Assembly (NCBI GenBank): GCA_904377855.1
Contig: CAJFGS010000025.1
Span: 1-45,462 of the forward strand
DNA from: Candidatus Avimonas merdigallinarum
GTDB taxonomy: Bacteria; Bacillota; Clostridia; Oscillospirales; Acutalibacteraceae
Length of the DNA stretch: 45,462 nucleotides
Direction of reading: 5' to 3'
Every line of letters begins with the position of its first letter. Position 1 is the first letter of the stretch. Below are positions 6,865-14,976 of this stretch, one piece after another. The notes below the pieces were generated by a model that had not been told where the DNA came from, did no database searches, and saw nothing but the letters and a program-made list of their open reading frames with translations. The position numbers were made by a program, and so were the translations under genes.

Positions 6865-7731
6865 ATGGAAAAGCAGAAGAAAATCGGGCTGGTCGTGGAA
6901 GGCGGCGGCATGAAATGCGCCTACAACGCCGGGATTCTGGACGCCTTTCTCGACGAGCAGATCACGTTTGATTACTGTATCGGCGTTTCCGGCGGCGCCG
7001 GGAATTTAGCGTCCTATCTGGCCGGGCAGCGGGGCCGGAATCTCCGCTTCTTTACCGAGCATATCCATTCCCCCGACTATTTCGGGCTGAGAAGCCTTTT
7101 AAAAACGGGCGACCTGTTCGGCCTGCAGTATATTTATGGGGCGCTGACCAATTCGACGGGGGAAGACCCCCTGGATTTCCCGGCAATTATGAAAAATCCG
7201 GCGGAATACCAGGTGGTGGTCACCAACGCCCTCACCGGCAAACCGGAATATTTCGGGAAAGAAGGGATGAAACAGGACGACTACCGCTTGGTCATGGCTT
7301 CCTGCGCCATCCCCGCCGCCTGCCGCCCGGTGGAGATAAACGGCGTCCCGTATTTTGACGGGGGCATCGCGGATGCGGTGCCCGTGCAGCATGCCCTCGC
7401 GCAGGGGTGCGACCGGCTGGTGGTCATCCTGTCCAAGCCAAGGGATTTTGTCCGAAAGCCGCAGGGGATGCGGTTTCTGTATTCCCGGCGGTGCCGGGAA
7501 TACCCCCGAATCGTCTCTGCCATCGACCGGCGGCATCTTACCTACAACCGGAACCTGCAGGAAGTGTTTGCGCTGGAAAAATCGGGAAAAGCCTTTGTTT
7601 TTGCGCCGAGCCAGCCTATCAAGGTGGGGACATATTCTGTCGACGAGCGGGCCGAACGGGAGCTGTATGCCCTCGGCCTGGCCGATTTCTCCGCTCAGAA
7701 GGAACGCCTGAAACAGTTTATGGAAGGCTGA
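6865..7731 (+). CDS. Patatin-like phospholipase
   Basis: A 288-residue cytoplasmic lipid acyl hydrolase of the bacterial patatin (RssA/YjjU-like) family. Visible are the oxyanion-hole loop EGGGMKCAYNAG near the N-terminus, the nucleophile elbow GVSGG (Ser of G-x-S-x-G) around residue 44, and the catalytic DGG (FDGGIADAVP) around 165. The start at 6865 is preceded by GGAGG at 6848-6852; upstream in-frame ATGs at 6658 and 6823 extend into non-conserved, intergenic-looking sequence and are less likely. It runs divergently from copA. Why a lipase sits among metal exporters is not clear; it may simply be a neighbour. Confidence 0.9.
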   Translation: MEKQKKIGLVVEGGGMKCAYNAGILDAFLDEQITFDYCIGVSGGAGNLASYLAGQRGRNLRFFTEHIHSPDYFGLRSLLKTGDLFGLQYIYGALTNSTGEDPLDFPAIMKNPAEYQVVVTNALTGKPEYFGKEGMKQDDYRLVMASCAIPAACRPVEINGVPYFDGGIADAVPVQHALAQGCDRLVVILSKPRDFVRKPQGMRFLYSRRCREYPRIVSAIDRRHLTYNRNLQEVFALEKSGKAFVFAPSQPIKVGTYSVDERAERELYALGLADFSAQKERLKQFMEG

Positions 7732-7860
7732 CTTCTGCCATCGGAAATGGGTTTGGCCTTGGGAGAAGCGGAGCGGCTTCTGCCCTCCTGGTGCGGAGAA
7801 AAAAGCGGCGGCTGTTCGTATAGGCAGCCGGGAGTCTGCCGCTAATGGGGAGGAGAATAG

Positions 7861-7906
7861 CCCGAATAGAAGTAGTTTTATCCCAAACGGAAGGAATCCT
7901 GCCGGA
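7861..7906. repeat. Dispersed imperfect repeat, copy B
   Basis: Second copy of the repeat at 6653-6699. It ends five bases before the -35 box of the HMA gene promoter. Confidence 0.6.
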
Positions 7907-7910
7907 TTGG

Positions 7911-7939
7911 TTGATTCGAAGCGCCGGCTCGAATATACT
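7911..7939 (+). promoter_or_regulatory. Promoter of the HMA / P1B-ATPase genes
   Basis: TTGATT (7911-7916), 17-base spacer, TATACT (7934-7939): a near-consensus vegetative promoter immediately followed by the palindromic operator at 7947-7972. Confidence 0.8.
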
Positions 7940-7946
7940 ATAAATG

Positions 7947-7972
7947 AACAATTAAACAAATATTTAATTGTT
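7947..7972 (+). promoter_or_regulatory. ArsR/SmtB-type palindromic operator
   Basis: AACAATTAAA (7947-7956), spacer CAAATA, TTTAATTGTT (7963-7972): 10-base perfect arms. The AT-rich sequence and position just after the -10 box are typical of SmtB/CzrA-type operators. The likely binder is the ArsR-family protein encoded at 2846-3211; no other ArsR gene is in the window. Confidence 0.75.
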
Positions 7973-8000
7973 TGCTGATTCTGTGAAGGAGGTTCATCGT

Positions 8001-8219
8001 ATGAAAAAGGCATACAATATCGATGTGGATTGCGCGAACTGCGCGCTCAAGATGGAAGAAGCCGCCCGGAAAACTCCCGGCGTGAAAGAGGCAACCGTCA
8101 ACTTTATGACCTTGAAGATGCATGTTGCGTTTGAGGAAGGGCAGGATCCGAAAAGCGTAATGCAGCAGGTTCGCAAGAACTGCAAGAAGGTGGAGGACGA
8201 CTGCGAAGTCTATCTTTAA
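8001..8219 (+). CDS. Free-standing heavy-metal-associated (HMA) domain protein
   Basis: A 72-residue protein that is one ferredoxin-like HMA domain: the metal loop is DVDCANC (Cys residues 11 and 14), followed by KTPGVKEATVNF typical of HMA folds. A third Cys lies near the end (DDCEVYL). The absence of a membrane segment points to a soluble metal chaperone. ATG at 8001 has AAGGAGG eight bases upstream. It precedes, 310 bases away, a Zn/Cd-type P1B-ATPase that has no HMA domain of its own, so I infer this is that pump's detached metal-binding domain. An acidic residue before the CxxC (D at 10) is compatible with Zn/Cd rather than Cu. Confidence 0.9.
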   Translation: MKKAYNIDVDCANCALKMEEAARKTPGVKEATVNFMTLKMHVAFEEGQDPKSVMQQVRKNCKKVEDDCEVYL

Positions 8220-8529
8220 CTGGATTCCCCAAAGCGCTTTCTGCCGTGCGGAGACGCTTTAGAAAGGCTCTTCGCATGAACGATTGACCATGTGTTCCAT
8301 ATTTCACGGGAAATTTCAAAAAAGACCGGAGAGCAGCAGCGCGCCTGCCGTGCAGGGGACTGCAGGAGGAGCGGGCCGGCTGTGGAATCTGCCGGCCGCT
8401 GTTCTCCCGGTTCAATCCATGATGGAGATTCGTACTTTATACGGCGGGCGCCGGAAAGCGAGACAGGGGTTGGGCGGAGTGGCAAGAGGCGCCGCTCCCC
8501 GATTCCGGAGAGAAAGGAAGGGCCATATC
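8220..8529 (+). other. Spacer between HMA gene and P1B-ATPase
   Basis: No gene seen. It contains a GC-rich hairpin, GGCCGGC (8374-8380) with GCCGGCC (8391-8397), without a T-run. The open frame of the ATPase extends back into this region but without similarity to the family or a ribosome binding site. No promoter is evident, so the ATPase is probably transcribed from 7911. Confidence 0.5.
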
Positions 8530-10416
8530 ATGAGCAGGAAACAGAAAAAGATGCTCATCCGCATTATCCTGGCTGCGGTGATGCTGGCAGTCCTGCATTT
8601 TGTCCCGGCAGCCGGATGGCTGCGGTTTGGGCTTTATCTCATCCCGTATCTGGTCGTCGGCTATGATATTCTGCTCAAAGCGGCCAAAGGGATCAAGAAC
8701 CGGCAGATTTTTGACGAGAACTTTTTGATGGCCATCGCCACCGTAGGCGCCATTACCCTGGCCCTTTACGAGCGCAGCGGCGACTATACGGAGGCCATCG
8801 CGGTGATGCTGTTTTACCAAATCGGCGAACTGTTCCAGAGCTATGCGGTGGGGAAGAGCCGCCGCAACATCAGCGAACTGATGGATATCCGCCCCGATTA
8901 CGCCAACATAGAGCGGGAGGGGAAACTGGAACGGGTGGATCCGGACGAAGTGGAAATCGGCAGCGTGATTGTGGTGCAGCCGGGGGAAAAGGTGCCGATC
9001 GACGGCGTTGTGGCGGAAGGCGCGTCCAGCCTGAACACCAGCGCCCTCACCGGCGAGAGCCTTCCCCGGGATGTCCTGGCCGGCGACGAAATCCTCAGCG
9101 GCTGCATCAACATGACCGGCGTGCTGAAAATCCGGACCACCAAGGAATTTGGGGAATCCACCGTGTCGAAAATCCTGGATCTGGTGGAAAACGCCAGTTC
9201 CCGCAAATCCAAATCGGAGGATTTTATCTCCAAATTCGCCCGGATTTACACCCCGGCGGTCTGTATTGCCGCCCTGGCGCTGGCGGTTTTGCCGCCCCTG
9301 GTCCGGATGCTGGGGATGGGCCTCGCCGCACAGTGGGATGTGTGGATTTACCGCGCGCTGACCTTCCTGGTGATTTCCTGCCCCTGCGCGCTGGTCATCA
9401 GCATCCCCCTTTCCTTTTTCGCCGGCATCGGCGGGGCCAGCAAGGCGGGCATCCTGATTAAAGGCTCCAACTATCTGGAAACCCTGTCCAACACCAAGAT
9501 CGTCGTGTTTGATAAAACCGGCACCCTGACCCAGGGTGTGTTTGAGGTCAACGGCATCCATCACAACGAGATGGAAAATACCCGGCTGCTGGAATATGCC
9601 GCCCTGGCGGAGAGCTCATCCTCCCACCCCATCAGCAAGAGCCTGCAGCGGGCTTACGGCAAAGAGATCGACCGCAGCCGCGTGACGGATATCCGGGAAA
9701 TCAGCGGCAACGGCGTGGTTGCCAGGGTGGACGGCGTGGAGGTGGCCGCCGGCAACGACAAATTGATGGAACGGCTGGGCGTCCCGTATATCCGCTGCCA
9801 CAGCGTGGGTACGATCGTCCATATGGCCATTGCCGGGGAATATGCCGGGCATATCGTGATTTCCGACGTTGTAAAGCCCCATTCCAAGGAAGCGGTTCAG
9901 GCGCTTAAAAGTGCCGGCGTCCGCCAGACAGTCATGCTGACCGGCGATGCGAAAAAAGCGGCCGATCAGGTCGCGGCGGAATTGGGGGTAGAGCGGGTTT
10001 ACAGCGAACTGCTCCCCGCCGATAAGGTGGAAAAGGTGGAAGAACTGCTGAAAGGCAAGCCGGAAAAGGCAAAATTGGCCTTCGTCGGCGACGGCATCAA
10101 CGACGCGCCGGTTCTCCGCCGTGCGGATATCGGCATCGCTATGGGCGCCATGGGTTCCGACGCGGCGATTGAGGCGGCGGACGTGGTGCTCATGGACGAC
10201 GACCCGATGAAGATCTCCAAGGCCATCCAGATTTCCCGCAAATGCCTGCGGATTGTTTATCAGAATATCGTGTTCGCCATCGGCGTCAAGTTGATCTGCT
10301 TGATTTTGGGCGCATTGGGGATCGCGAATATGTGGCTGGCCATTTTTGCGGATGTGGGCGTGATGGTCCTCGCCGTCCTCAATGCGATCCGGGCGCTGTT
10401 TGTCAAGAAGCGGTAG
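8530..10416 (+). CDS. Zn/Cd/Pb-exporting P1B-2-type ATPase lacking an N-terminal HMA domain
   Basis: 628 residues from ATG 8530 (AAGGAAGG 8 bases upstream). Motifs in order: early membrane helices, TGES, SCPCALVISIPLSFFAG, DKTGT, SSHP, TGD, GDGINDAPVL. The last membrane segments carry K in IGVKLICL and D in FADVGVMVLAVLNA, the pair that marks Zn/Cd/Pb pumps of the ZntA/CadA class. It would export divalent soft metals. The usual N-terminal metal-binding domain is missing and instead encoded just upstream at 8001. Regulation is probably through the ArsR-type operator at 7947. Confidence 0.95.
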   Translation: MSRKQKKMLIRIILAAVMLAVLHFVPAAGWLRFGLYLIPYLVVGYDILLKAAKGIKNRQIFDENFLMAIATVGAITLALYERSGDYTEAIAVMLFYQIGELFQSYAVGKSRRNISELMDIRPDYANIEREGKLERVDPDEVEIGSVIVVQPGEKVPIDGVVAEGASSLNTSALTGESLPRDVLAGDEILSGCINMTGVLKIRTTKEFGESTVSKILDLVENASSRKSKSEDFISKFARIYTPAVCIAALALAVLPPLVRMLGMGLAAQWDVWIYRALTFLVISCPCALVISIPLSFFAGIGGASKAGILIKGSNYLETLSNTKIVVFDKTGTLTQGVFEVNGIHHNEMENTRLLEYAALAESSSSHPISKSLQRAYGKEIDRSRVTDIREISGNGVVARVDGVEVAAGNDKLMERLGVPYIRCHSVGTIVHMAIAGEYAGHIVISDVVKPHSKEAVQALKSAGVRQTVMLTGDAKKAADQVAAELGVERVYSELLPADKVEKVEELLKGKPEKAKLAFVGDGINDAPVLRRADIGIAMGAMGSDAAIEAADVVLMDDDPMKISKAIQISRKCLRIVYQNIVFAIGVKLICLILGALGIANMWLAIFADVGVMVLAVLNAIRALFVKKR

Positions 10417-10448
10417 TGGGCGGAGGAAAACAGTCCCCGTCGCAGAAA

Positions 10449-10520
10449 AACGCCCCTCAGGAGGCCGGTGATGGGCCAGCCATATGGCTGCTGACCCATT
10501 GCGGCTCCATGAGGGGCGTT
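10449..10520. terminator. Long bidirectional hairpin between converging genes
   Basis: AACGCCCCTCA (10449-10459) pairs with TGAGGGGCGTT (10510-10520). Inside is a second stem formed by ATGGGCCAGC and GCTGACCCAT. It separates the ATPase and the cyclophilin gene, which converge. Confidence 0.6.
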
Positions 10521-10566
10521 GCCTGTATAGGGGTTACCCGCTCCCCGGTTCTGTGGAAGTGGCCGG

Positions 10567-11835
10567 TTATTCGGTCCGGATCGTCACAGACGTAATGACC
10601 GGCTGTGCGTCGGCTTCGATGGTGCCGTTGCTGTCGACCGGTTCCGCTGCTTCGCAAACTGCGTCGACGACGTCCATGCCCTCGGTTACATAGCCGAATA
10701 CGGCGTACTGGCCGTCCAGGTCCGTGCTGTCCTCCTGCACGATGAAGAACTGGGAACTGGCGCTGTTGTAATCGTCGCCGGAACGGGCCATCGAGACGGC
10801 GCCTCTGGTGTGGGACAGACCGTTCTCATAGCCGTTGTCGGTAAACTCGCCCACGATGGTGTTTTCCGATCCGCCGGTTCCGTCCCCGTTGGGATCGCCG
10901 CCCTGCATCACAAAGCCTTCGATAATGCGGTGGAACGTCAGGCCGTCATAGAAGCCGCTCTGCGCAAGGCTTACGAAATTCGCCGCGGTAATGGGCGCCG
11001 ACGCCTGATCCAGCTGTACGGTAACGGTGCCGTAATCGGCGATTTCGATGTCCGCGTAATAGGTAAGTTCCGCATCCAGCGCCTCGGGGGTGTATGTCGT
11101 GTCGGCCGAGTCGGAAGAATCGCCGGTGCTTTCCGTATCGCTGGCGGAGGAATCGTCAGCGCCGGCGTCCTCCGTGTCCGAAGGGCGGAAGGCCAGCCAT
11201 ATTCCGCCGGCAATGCACAGGCACAAAATCAGCGCGATGATGCCAATCCTCGTCATCCGTTTTTTCTTTTTCTTTTCGACAGGGGAGGCGATGCCGTCGA
11301 TCACCGCCGCAGCGTGGGAATCCACTGCAGCGGAAACCGCGGTCTCCTTCTCCTCCCGGCGGATTTGCTCCACAACAGCTTCGTAGGACGGCCCGCTTTC
11401 CCCTGCGCGCCGGGCGATCCGCTCGATATTCTCTTTTTCCGCGTCCAGCGCCATCCCGACCGTTTTCATGTCGAATTTGAAGGTGCTGGCTATCTGCTCA
11501 GGCAAATATTCGCCGGCGGTGTGCAGCACAAGGATGAACCGCTGCAGCTCGGGCAGCCGGTCGAGAATTCCGGCAACGCCGCCGCTTTCGTTCCCCGACG
11601 TCGTTTGATCGCCGGCAATCCGAAAATTGCGGTTGTATGGGATGCGGAATGCTTTCGGATTTTTCCGGATGACCTTTCTTTTGCAGTAATCCACCGCTTT
11701 GCGGAGCGCCAAATGCGTAAATTCGCCTTCGGTCGTGATGCCGTGAGCCGTGATGCCGCCCCACACGGATGCTGCACACAAATTCCTTCCCCTGCTGGAT
11801 GGCCAGCGCACGGAACGGGCGCGCGGCTTCCGCAA
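10567..11835 (-). CDS. Membrane protein: sigma-70-region-like N-terminus, transmembrane segment, cyclophilin domain (5' end abnormal)
   Basis: The open frame has 422 codons. Residues 257-420 are a cyclophilin-type peptidyl-prolyl isomerase (ITAANFVSLAQSGFYDGLTF, FHRIIEGFVMQGGDP, SSQFFIVQ). Residues 195-215 form one membrane helix after a KKKKK stretch, so the isomerase lies outside the cell, behind a Ser/Asp/Thr-rich linker. Residues about 40-140 look like the end of sigma region 2 and region 4 (RLPELQRFILVLHTAGEYLPEQIASTF spans 94-120). Residues 1-34 overlap the kinase frame and look like nonsense; no Shine-Dalgarno is found. The true start was probably lost at the junction near 11735-11775, or the gene is a fragment. 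Confidence 0.7.
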   Translation of the reverse strand: MRKPRARSVRWPSSRGRNLCAASVWGGITAHGITTEGEFTHLALRKAVDYCKRKVIRKNPKAFRIPYNRNFRIAGDQTTSGNESGGVAGILDRLPELQRFILVLHTAGEYLPEQIASTFKFDMKTVGMALDAEKENIERIARRAGESGPSYEAVVEQIRREEKETAVSAAVDSHAAAVIDGIASPVEKKKKKRMTRIGIIALILCLCIAGGIWLAFRPSDTEDAGADDSSASDTESTGDSSDSADTTYTPEALDAELTYYADIEIADYGTVTVQLDQASAPITAANFVSLAQSGFYDGLTFHRIIEGFVMQGGDPNGDGTGGSENTIVGEFTDNGYENGLSHTRGAVSMARSGDDYNSASSQFFIVQEDSTDLDGQYAVFGYVTEGMDVVDAVCEAAEPVDSNGTIEADAQPVITSVTIRTE

Positions 11836-12634
11836 CCACCTCGGAGACGGGGAACTCGATTTTCGGCATCGTATTCCCGGCTTCTTCCATGCGGGCCAGC
11901 ATGACCAGGTCGTTGGTCAGGGATTTCAGCCGCTCGGTCTGCTGCTGGATATCCGTCAGGCTTTCGTTTTCGCCCAGTTCCATTTCGAGGATATCCACGT
12001 TCGCGTTGATAATCGTAAGCGGCGTTTTGATTTCGTGCCCCGCGTCGGTGATAAACTGCTTTTGCTTCTCATAGCTCTCGGCAATCGGCCGGATAATCCG
12101 CCCGGCAAAGAAGAATATGACGAAAAATACCACGACATATCCTATGAAAGCCATGCCGCAGCTGGCAAGAAGAAAATTCCGGAAGGCCGCCAAATCCCGC
12201 CCGCAGTCCAGGAAGGTGATGCGGCAGCCGTTTAGTTCCGAGCGGAGGACATAGCGGTATTCCTGGATAAACCCCTGCCCGTTTTGCCTTTCCATGACCG
12301 TCTGCGCGTATTCGGCCGCGGTCTCGCTGTCGACCGAAGCGATTTTGCTGGTCTCGGTGTTGACAACATCGCCGGACGCATTCAGGAATACGGAAAAATA
12401 GCGGGATTCATAGGGCGTCTCCGGGGACATATTCGGCGGAAGCGGATGATTGGGGCCGCTGCCGAAATCCGGAAACGCCCCCTTGTTCTGCGAAAGGATG
12501 GACAGGAGCATATCTGCGTCCCGGACGACCGAATGGTAGTTTATCCAATTCATCCCCGCCACAATCACTGCCAACAAAGCGAACAGGGCGGTCATTGCCA
12601 GGACGATGAATTTGGTTTTTAACTTCCGAATCAT
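11498..12634 (-). pseudogene. Sensor histidine kinase truncated before the ATPase domain
   Basis: Residues 1-288 are a normal membrane kinase: TM at 10-30, an extracytoplasmic sensor loop of about 130 residues, TM at 154-180, and a HisKA domain with ITDAGHEIKTPL, phospho-acceptor His200. A few residues into the segment that should lead to the ATP-binding domain, the frame turns into Arg/His-rich sequence with no family likeness (after about residue 289) and stops at 11498. The N, G1 and G2 boxes are absent. It begins with an ATGA overlap on the response regulator's stop, so it is that regulator's partner. It cannot autophosphorylate unless another kinase acts in trans; a genomic deletion or an assembly join is likely. 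Confidence 0.8.
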
Positions 12635-13302
12635 GCGTCTTCCTCCAACGAATACCCGGCGTTCCGGGAGGCTTTGATGAAAATATTGGCGTGAAGCGCC
12701 GCCAGTTTCTTGCGGAGGTAGGAAATGTAGACCCATACCACATGGATTTCCGCCTCGCTGTCGAACCCCCACACCTTTTCCATAAAGCGTTCGGCGGAAA
12801 TGATATGGCGGGGATTCGACATCAGGAGTTCCATCATCTGGAATTCCTTATTGGCGAGCCGGAAGCTGCCGGTCGGGGAAGACAGCTCAAACGTGGAACG
12901 GTCCAGGGTAATGTTGCCCACCGCCAGTTTGGAATCCACTTCGGCCGGCGTCCGCGTAATCGCCCGGATCGTCGCGAGCAGTTCCCTGGTGTCAAACGGC
13001 TTGGTCAGGTAATAGTTGGCGCCGCTGTCGAGCCCCAGCACCTTGTCGTCGACCTCCGACTTGGCCGTCAGCATCAGCACCGGGATCGGGTTCCCCTGCG
13101 CGCGAAGCTCACGCAGCGCGGTGATGCCGTCCATTTTCGGCATCATGATATCCAGTATGGCCACGTCGTAATTGCCCGCCGCCAGATACGTCAGGGCGTC
13201 CTCGCCGTTGTGCACCGCGTCCGCTGAGTAATGGTTCTTTTCAAAAATCTTTACGAGCGCCCTCGCCAGGGGGAGCTCATCTTCCGCCAGCAGAATTCTC
13301 AT
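12631..13302 (-). CDS. OmpR-family response regulator
   Basis: 223 residues. Receiver domain 1-115: acidic pair EDE near residue 7-9, phospho-acceptor in VAILDIMMPKMDG (about Asp51), Thr in LMLTAKS and Lys in YLTKPFD. C-terminal winged helix 125-220: EFQMMELLMSNPRHIISAERFMEKVWG and YISYLRKKL. ATG at 13302 has GGAAGG 7 bases upstream; an earlier in-frame ATG at 13323 lies before the Shine-Dalgarno. It is followed by the kinase with a 4-base overlap. It diverges from the VTC/DUF4956/beta-helix operon, and inverted repeats in the shared promoter region are candidate binding sites. Confidence 0.95.
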   Translation of the reverse strand: MRILLAEDELPLARALVKIFEKNHYSADAVHNGEDALTYLAAGNYDVAILDIMMPKMDGITALRELRAQGNPIPVLMLTAKSEVDDKVLGLDSGANYYLTKPFDTRELLATIRAITRTPAEVDSKLAVGNITLDRSTFELSSPTGSFRLANKEFQMMELLMSNPRHIISAERFMEKVWGFDSEAEIHVVWVYISYLRKKLAALHANIFIKASRNAGYSLEEDA

Positions 13303-13429
13303 AAAGCATCCTTCCTCTTCCAAAGGGATTATACCATAAATCCGGGCCGTCCGCGAACAGGTTTCCGATGGATGCGGCTTATGCCGTCAACGGACGAATC
13401 CCGTCCTGCTTTTATCTTACCAGAAAATA

Positions 13430-13494
13430 TTAAGCGGAGTTAAAATCGCCGCAAAAAAGGGAGGAAGCGGCAGCCGGCTTTTTACTCCGCTTAA
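13430..13494. promoter_or_regulatory. Inverted repeats upstream of the VTC operon, candidate operator
   Basis: TTAAGCGGAGT (13430-13440) and its exact complement ACTCCGCTTAA (13484-13494) are 43 bases apart. A possible -10 box TATACT lies at 13506-13511, so the right arm covers the -35 zone. The regulator encoded divergently at 12631-13302 is the obvious candidate binder; this is inference. Confidence 0.5.
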
Positions 13495-13547
13495 GGTTTG
13501 GAAGCTATACTGGCACACGAAAGCAGAAGAAGGAGGGACTGTGACAG

Positions 13548-14270
13548 ATGGCGTTTCAGACTGTTTTTCAGCGGTATGAACTGAAATATCTGCTGACAGG
13601 GGAACAAAAGGAAAAGGTCCTCCAGGCAATCGGGCCGTACATGGAACTGGACGAATACGGGCGCACCACCATCCGCAACCTCTATTTTGACACCGGCAAT
13701 TACCGGCTGGTCCGCCATTCGATTGAAAAGCCGGCCTATAAGGAGAAGCTGCGTGTGCGCAGTTACAGCCAGGCGTCTCCCGACAGCACGGTGTTTGTGG
13801 AGTTAAAAAAGAAATACAGGCACGTCGTATACAAGCGCCGTATTTCCCTGCCGGAGGAAGAGGCGATGGACTGGATGCTCGGGAAACGCCGCTGCCGGCC
13901 GGGCACCCAGATATCCGAGGAAATCGATTATTTTCTGGAATACTACGGAACCCTTCGCCCGGCGGTTTTCCTTTCCTATGACAGGGAGGCCTTCTATTGC
14001 AAGGAGCCTTCCGATTTCCGGGTGACGTTTGACGATACCCTTCTCTGCCGCCAGGAGGATTTATCGCTCGAATCCGCCGCCTACGGCACGCCGCTTCTGC
14101 CGGAGGGGAGGGTGCTGATGGAGATCAAATGCTCCGGCGGCATCCCGATGTGGATGGCCCGGGTGCTTTCGGGGGAACGCTTGTATATCACGTCGTTTTC
14201 CAAATACGGGACGGCTTATCAGACGATGATTTTCCCACAGCTTATGCAGGAGGTGGCTTGCCATGCTTGA
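13548..14270 (+). CDS. VTC-domain protein (polyphosphate polymerase-like)
   Basis: A 240-residue VTC domain protein, the fold of the yeast Vtc4 catalytic tunnel and of bacterial relatives. Tunnel-type basic and acidic residues are in place: RYELKYL at the start, TTIRNLYFDT, KEKLRVRSY, VELKKKY, YKRR, and LMEIKCSG near the end. Relatives make polyphosphate in yeast; the activity of the small bacterial VTC proteins is mostly untested. No signal or membrane segment, so cytoplasmic, probably docked on the next protein. Shine-Dalgarno GGAGG lies 11 bases upstream. It overlaps the DUF4956 gene by 8 bases, which indicates coupled translation. Confidence 0.9.
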   Translation: MAFQTVFQRYELKYLLTGEQKEKVLQAIGPYMELDEYGRTTIRNLYFDTGNYRLVRHSIEKPAYKEKLRVRSYSQASPDSTVFVELKKKYRHVVYKRRISLPEEEAMDWMLGKRRCRPGTQISEEIDYFLEYYGTLRPAVFLSYDREAFYCKEPSDFRVTFDDTLLCRQEDLSLESAAYGTPLLPEGRVLMEIKCSGGIPMWMARVLSGERLYITSFSKYGTAYQTMIFPQLMQEVACHA

Positions 14271-14958
14271 AACCATATTTCGGGGGTTATTTGATTCGGA
14301 TCTCACCGCGGTAATCAGCGTGACCGACTTTATGCTTTGCCTGGGTACGGCCCTGGTGCTCGGCCTTGTTATGGCGTTCGCCTATATGTACCGCACCCGC
14401 TATACGAAAAGCTTTGTGGTGACGCTGGCCCTTCTTCCGGCCGTGGTCTGCGTGGTGATCATGCTGGTCAACGGCAATGTGGGGACCGGCGTGGCGGTGG
14501 CCGGCGCATTCAGCCTGGTCCGCTTCCGTTCGGTGCCCGGAACGGCAAAGGAAATCTGCACGCTGTTCCTTGCCATGGGCGCGGGGCTGATTGCCGGCAT
14601 GGGCTATCTCGGCTTTGCCGTACTCTTTACGGTGGTCCTGTGCGTGATGTTCCTGCTCTACAACCGCCTTGACTTCGGCTCCAAGAGGAACGCGGCCACG
14701 TATAAAACCTTCAGCATTACCATCCCGGAAGACCTGGATTACACCGGGGTCTTCGACGATATCTTTCAGGAATACACCACGGTGCACGACCTCATATGCG
14801 TAAAGACGACCAATATGGGAAGCCTGTTCCGCCTGACTTACCATGTCACCCTTCGGGATATAACCAAGGAAAAGGAAATGATCGATAAGCTCCGCTGCAG
14901 GAACGGCAACCTGGAAATTTCGGTTTCCATGCAGGAAACCGCCGTAGCAGAACTCTGA
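14263..14958 (+). CDS. DUF4956 membrane protein
   Basis: 231 residues with about four membrane segments (roughly 20-43, 49-66, 70-90 and 100-132) followed by a soluble C-terminal domain of some 90 residues (from about 145). The most conserved-looking stretch is GTGVAVAGAFSLVRFRS, a family signature in the membrane part. DUF4956 proteins are regularly encoded beside VTC-domain proteins; their function is unknown, and a channel or membrane anchor for the polymerase product is a guess. Overlaps the VTC gene and is followed 18 bases later by the lipoprotein gene. Confidence 0.9.
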   Translation: MLETIFRGLFDSDLTAVISVTDFMLCLGTALVLGLVMAFAYMYRTRYTKSFVVTLALLPAVVCVVIMLVNGNVGTGVAVAGAFSLVRFRSVPGTAKEICTLFLAMGAGLIAGMGYLGFAVLFTVVLCVMFLLYNRLDFGSKRNAATYKTFSITIPEDLDYTGVFDDIFQEYTTVHDLICVKTTNMGSLFRLTYHVTLRDITKEKEMIDKLRCRNGNLEISVSMQETAVAEL

Positions 14959-14976
14959 CGGAGGAGGTTTTACCCT

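Noticed and set aside
8284-8529. N-terminal extension of the Zn/Cd ATPase as a possible metal-binding domain
   Set aside because: The extra residues are Arg/Gly/Ser-rich without a CxxC motif, and a Shine-Dalgarno supports ATG 8530.
11498-11770. C-terminal 88 residues of the histidine kinase frame as a novel domain
   Set aside because: Arg/His-rich and antisense-like in composition; it is out of frame with the better coding sequence of the sigma-like/cyclophilin gene.
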